A stretch of 64,000 bases of DNA from Paenibacillus pinisoli. GTDB lineage: Bacteria; Bacillota; Bacilli; Paenibacillales; Paenibacillaceae. The notes beneath the pieces were generated by a model, which ran no database searches, was not told the origin of the DNA, and worked only from the letters and a program-made list of their open reading frames with translations. Position 1 is the stretch's first letter, and each line of letters opens with the position of its first letter. The stretch is taken from assembly GCF_003605435.1 (NCBI RefSeq), contig NZ_QXQB01000004.1:558001-622000 (forward strand), read 5' to 3'. A program made the position numbers and the translations under genes. Below, piece by piece: positions 61,940 through 64,000 of the stretch.

Positions 61940-62383
61940 ATGAAACGTAGGTTAGCAAGGGAAATTGCGGTGTCGAGCTTATATCAAATGGAAATGAACG
62001 AAGTGACGGCGGCAGAAGCGGTCGATATGCTGATGGAAGAGCTCCGTCAGGACAATGAGCTGGGAGCGGATCCGAAGGAAGCAGGAAGCACGGACGATTT
62101 CGCCCGCGAGCTGGTATATGGCGTGCTGGAACGCAAGCAAGCGATTGACGGCATGCTGCAGCAATTTTTGACAGGCTGGCAGGTGGACAGGCTGTCCAGA
62201 GTAGACCGCCAAGTGCTGCGTTTGGCTTGTTATGAGATGGTATTCCGCGACGACGTTCCGCCGAAAGCGGCAATTAACGAAGCGATTGAGCTTGCGAAGC
62301 ATTTTGGCACCGATGAATCGGGCAAGTTCGTCAACGGCGTATTAGGCAAGCTGCTGCAAGAGATCGACGAGTTGAAAGCATAG
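61940..62383 (+). CDS. nusB: Transcription antitermination factor NusB
   Basis: A 147-residue all-helical protein that with NusE binds boxA RNA during rRNA transcription. The start MKRRLAREIAVSSLYQMEM is the standard family N-terminus; the end AINEAIELAKHFGTDESGKFVNGVLGKL contains the NusB signature (seen in parts AINEAIELAKHFG and FVNGVLGKL). ATG 61940 follows GGAGGTCAC. The folD and xseA genes follow. Confidence 0.96.
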   Translation: MKRRLAREIAVSSLYQMEMNEVTAAEAVDMLMEELRQDNELGADPKEAGSTDDFARELVYGVLERKQAIDGMLQQFLTGWQVDRLSRVDRQVLRLACYEMVFRDDVPPKAAINEAIELAKHFGTDESGKFVNGVLGKLLQEIDELKA

Positions 62384-62477
62384 ACGGCCAGAGAAGCTTA
62401 AGGCATGGGAGAGGCCTGCGGCATTTGCGCAATTCATTCTATCAGACACGATAAAGATGAAGGGGACGATTACAATC

Positions 62478-63338
62478 ATGAGCGCTCAAATTATTGAAGG
62501 TAAAAAAGTTTCGGATCAGATGCGGGTAGAAATGATAGAAGAAGTGGCAGCTCTGAAGGACAAGAATGTCATCCCAGGGCTTGCGGTTGTTCTCGTAGGC
62601 GACGATCCGGCTTCCAAGGTATATGTCGGCTCCAAGGAAAAAGCTTGTCAGCAGCTCGGCATCTACTCCGAGGTGCATCGCCTGTCAACGGATACATCGG
62701 AGGAAGAGCTGCTCACCCTGATCGACCGTCTGAATGGACAAGCGTCGATTAACGGCATTCTGGTGCAATTGCCTCTTCCCAAACATATAAATGAAAAAGC
62801 GATTATCGACGCAATCAGCGTAGAGAAGGATGTAGACGGCTTCCATCCGGAGAGCGTGGGCAATCTGACGATTGGCGACGACAGCTTGCTGCCTTGCACG
62901 CCAGCAGGCGTAATTGAGCTGATCAAGCGCAGCGGAGTCGAAATTGCAGGCAAACATGCCGTGGTTATCGGCCGCAGCAATATCGTAGGCAAGCCGGTCG
63001 CGATGCTGTTGCTTCGCGAGAATGCTACCGTTACCATTTGCCACTCCAGAACGGCTAACATGGAGGAACTCGCGAAGCAAGCCGATATCCTGGTCGTCGC
63101 AATCGGCAAGGCAAAGGCGATCGGCAGTCGTTATGTAAAGCCCGGCGCGGTCGTTATTGATGTCGGAATCAACCGTCTTCCTGACGGCAAGCTGGCTGGA
63201 GACGTAGATTATGAAGACTGCCTTGACGCAGCTGGATACATCACGCCAGTTCCAGGCGGCGTAGGTCCAATGACGATAACGATGCTGATGAAAAATACGA
63301 TTGCCGCTGCAAAAAAGGTTAACGGAATCGAGGTGTAG
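62478..63338 (+). CDS. folD: Methylenetetrahydrofolate dehydrogenase/cyclohydrolase
   Basis: A bifunctional 286-residue one-carbon enzyme interconverting methylene-, methenyl- and formyl-tetrahydrofolate with NADP. Conserved parts: YVGSKEKACQQLGI with the catalytic lysine, GILVQLPLPKHI, VVIGRSNIVGKPVAMLLL and TPVPGGVGPMTITMLM. ATG 62478 (MSAQIIEGKKVSD) fits the family. Stops three bases before xseA. Confidence 0.97.
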   Translation: MSAQIIEGKKVSDQMRVEMIEEVAALKDKNVIPGLAVVLVGDDPASKVYVGSKEKACQQLGIYSEVHRLSTDTSEEELLTLIDRLNGQASINGILVQLPLPKHINEKAIIDAISVEKDVDGFHPESVGNLTIGDDSLLPCTPAGVIELIKRSGVEIAGKHAVVIGRSNIVGKPVAMLLLRENATVTICHSRTANMEELAKQADILVVAIGKAKAIGSRYVKPGAVVIDVGINRLPDGKLAGDVDYEDCLDAAGYITPVPGGVGPMTITMLMKNTIAAAKKVNGIEV

Positions 63339-63341
63339 ACG

Positions 63342-64000
63342 ATGGGGAAGGAACCCAAAGTTTATTCCATAAAGGAAATTAACAAATATATCCGCATGAA
63401 GCTGGAGACGGATTTGGTGCTTGGCGATGTCTGGCTGCGAGGCGAGATTTCGAATTTCACCCACCACTCCAGCGGACATATGTATTTCACACTTAAAGAT
63501 AGCGACAGCCGCCTGAAATGCGTCATGTTTGCCTCTCATAACGCGCGTCTTCCGTTCAGGCCGAAGGAAGGCGCGAAGGTAATGGCGCGCGGCAATATAT
63601 CCGTCTATGAACGAGACGGCAACTATCAATTTTATGTAATGGCGATGCAGCCTGACGGGATTGGCAGCTTGTATCTGGCCTTTGAGCAATTGAAGGGCAA
63701 GCTGGATAGCGAAGGGCTGTTTTTGAGCGCCCGCAAGCGGGCACTCCCTCCCTATCCCAAGGCGATTGGTGTCATTACATCCCCGACAGGCGCTGCCGTC
63801 AGGGATATCATTACGACAATTCAGCGAAGATATCCGTTTATACCCGTCTATGTGTATCCCGTATTGGTGCAAGGCAAAGGCGCAGCCCCTTCAATTGTCG
63901 GCGCGATCGAAGCAATGAATCGTTTTGGCGATTGCGACGTATTAATTGTTGGCCGGGGCGGCGGCTCCTTGGAAGAACTGTGGGCGTTCAACGAAGAATC
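63342..64000 (+). CDS. xseA: Exodeoxyribonuclease VII large subunit, 3' truncated by the window edge
   Basis: XseA with XseB degrades single-stranded DNA to oligonucleotides. The frame opens at ATG 63342 ([20 protein letters not shown]) and stays open to the end of the window, about 219 residues. The N-terminal OB-fold ([25 protein letters not shown]) and the start of the catalytic domain ([34 protein letters not shown]) are present. The expected xseB gene would lie beyond the window. Confidence 0.97.
   Translation, partial: MGKEPKVYSIKEINKYIRMKLETDLVLGDVWLRGEISNFTHHSSGHMYFTLKDSDSRLKCVMFASHNARLPFRPKEGAKVMARGNISVYERDGNYQFYVMAMQPDGIGSLYLAFEQLKGKLDSEGLFLSARKRALPPYPKAIGVITSPTGAAVRDIITTIQRRYPFIPVYVYPVLVQGKGAAPSIVGAIEAMNRFGDCDVLIVGRGGGSLEELWAFNEE

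Overview
The window is a chromosomal stretch from an endospore-forming Bacillota, most likely Paenibacillaceae (Paenibacillus or a close relative such as Cohnella). This rests on complete spoIIIA and gerP operons, T-box leaders, a Bacillus-type RNase P RNA, moderately high GC, and gene orders era-yqzL-recO-glyQS-yqfL-yqxD-dnaG-sigA, yqhQ/yqhR-aroQ-papA-efp, spoIIIAA-AH-accB-accC-nusB-folD-xseA. No tRNA, rRNA, CRISPR array, transposase or prophage was seen.

Region by region. (1) 1-12475: information-processing block: era (5' truncated), yqzL, recO, a glycine T-box with glyQS, the dikinase regulator yqfL, yqxD, dnaG, sigA, a multi-TM protein, trmK and the Nif3-like yqfO. (2) 12527-12945: rnpB, then a strong bidirectional terminator facing a secreted subtilase. 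(3) 15040-21833: ypuI, a DUF1540 protein preceded by a hairpin that is both terminator-like and contains the Shine-Dalgarno, a DUF4190 protein, and a three-gene overlapping unit (YlmA-like ABC ATPase, membrane-anchored alpha/beta hydrolase, HelD). (4) 21843-23400: a PAS-HTH regulator and a tiny two-module zinc-finger protein in an AT-richer patch. (5) 23428-31107: glycogen operon glgB-glgC-glgD-glgA plus a GH15 glucoamylase-like gene. (6) 31108-32280: 1.2 kb without a credible gene, holding a terminator, a 7.5-copy array of 51-bp hairpin-rich repeats and a degenerate 52-bp repeat. (7) 32281-34777: the gerP spore-germination operon on the minus strand, divergent from a small Hsp20-like gene, with sigma-K-like promoters. 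(8) 34944-43975: small membrane proteins, a Zur-type Fur regulator, yidD, a methionine T-box with metG, a zinc-uptake operon znuACB behind a Zur-like box, ccdA, splB and mntR. (9) 44040-49733: yqhQ, yqhR, aroQ, papA, efp and an aspartokinase with a second internal start. (10) 49818-51920: a DUF441 protein and the sulfolactate genes comB and comA. (11) 52054-58188: yqhV and the eight-gene spoIIIA operon, interrupted by two arrays of palindromic repeats. (12) 58364-64000: accB, accC, an Asp23 protein, amaP, a DUF2273 protein, nusB, folD and xseA (3' truncated).

Several blocks bear on spore formation, properties and revival: spoIIIA (feeding tube), gerP (coat permeability to germinants), splB (UV photoproduct repair), comA/comB (sulfolactate, a known Bacillus spore metabolite). 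Metal homeostasis is represented by Zur-type, MntR and ZnuABC genes.

The least explained sequence is the structured repeat DNA: the 51-bp array at 31481-31866, the 39-bp two-hairpin array between spoIIIAE and spoIIIAF, and its relative with a nested hairpin between spoIIIAG and spoIIIAH. Start codons were chosen from ribosome-binding sites and remembered family lengths; no database search was possible.
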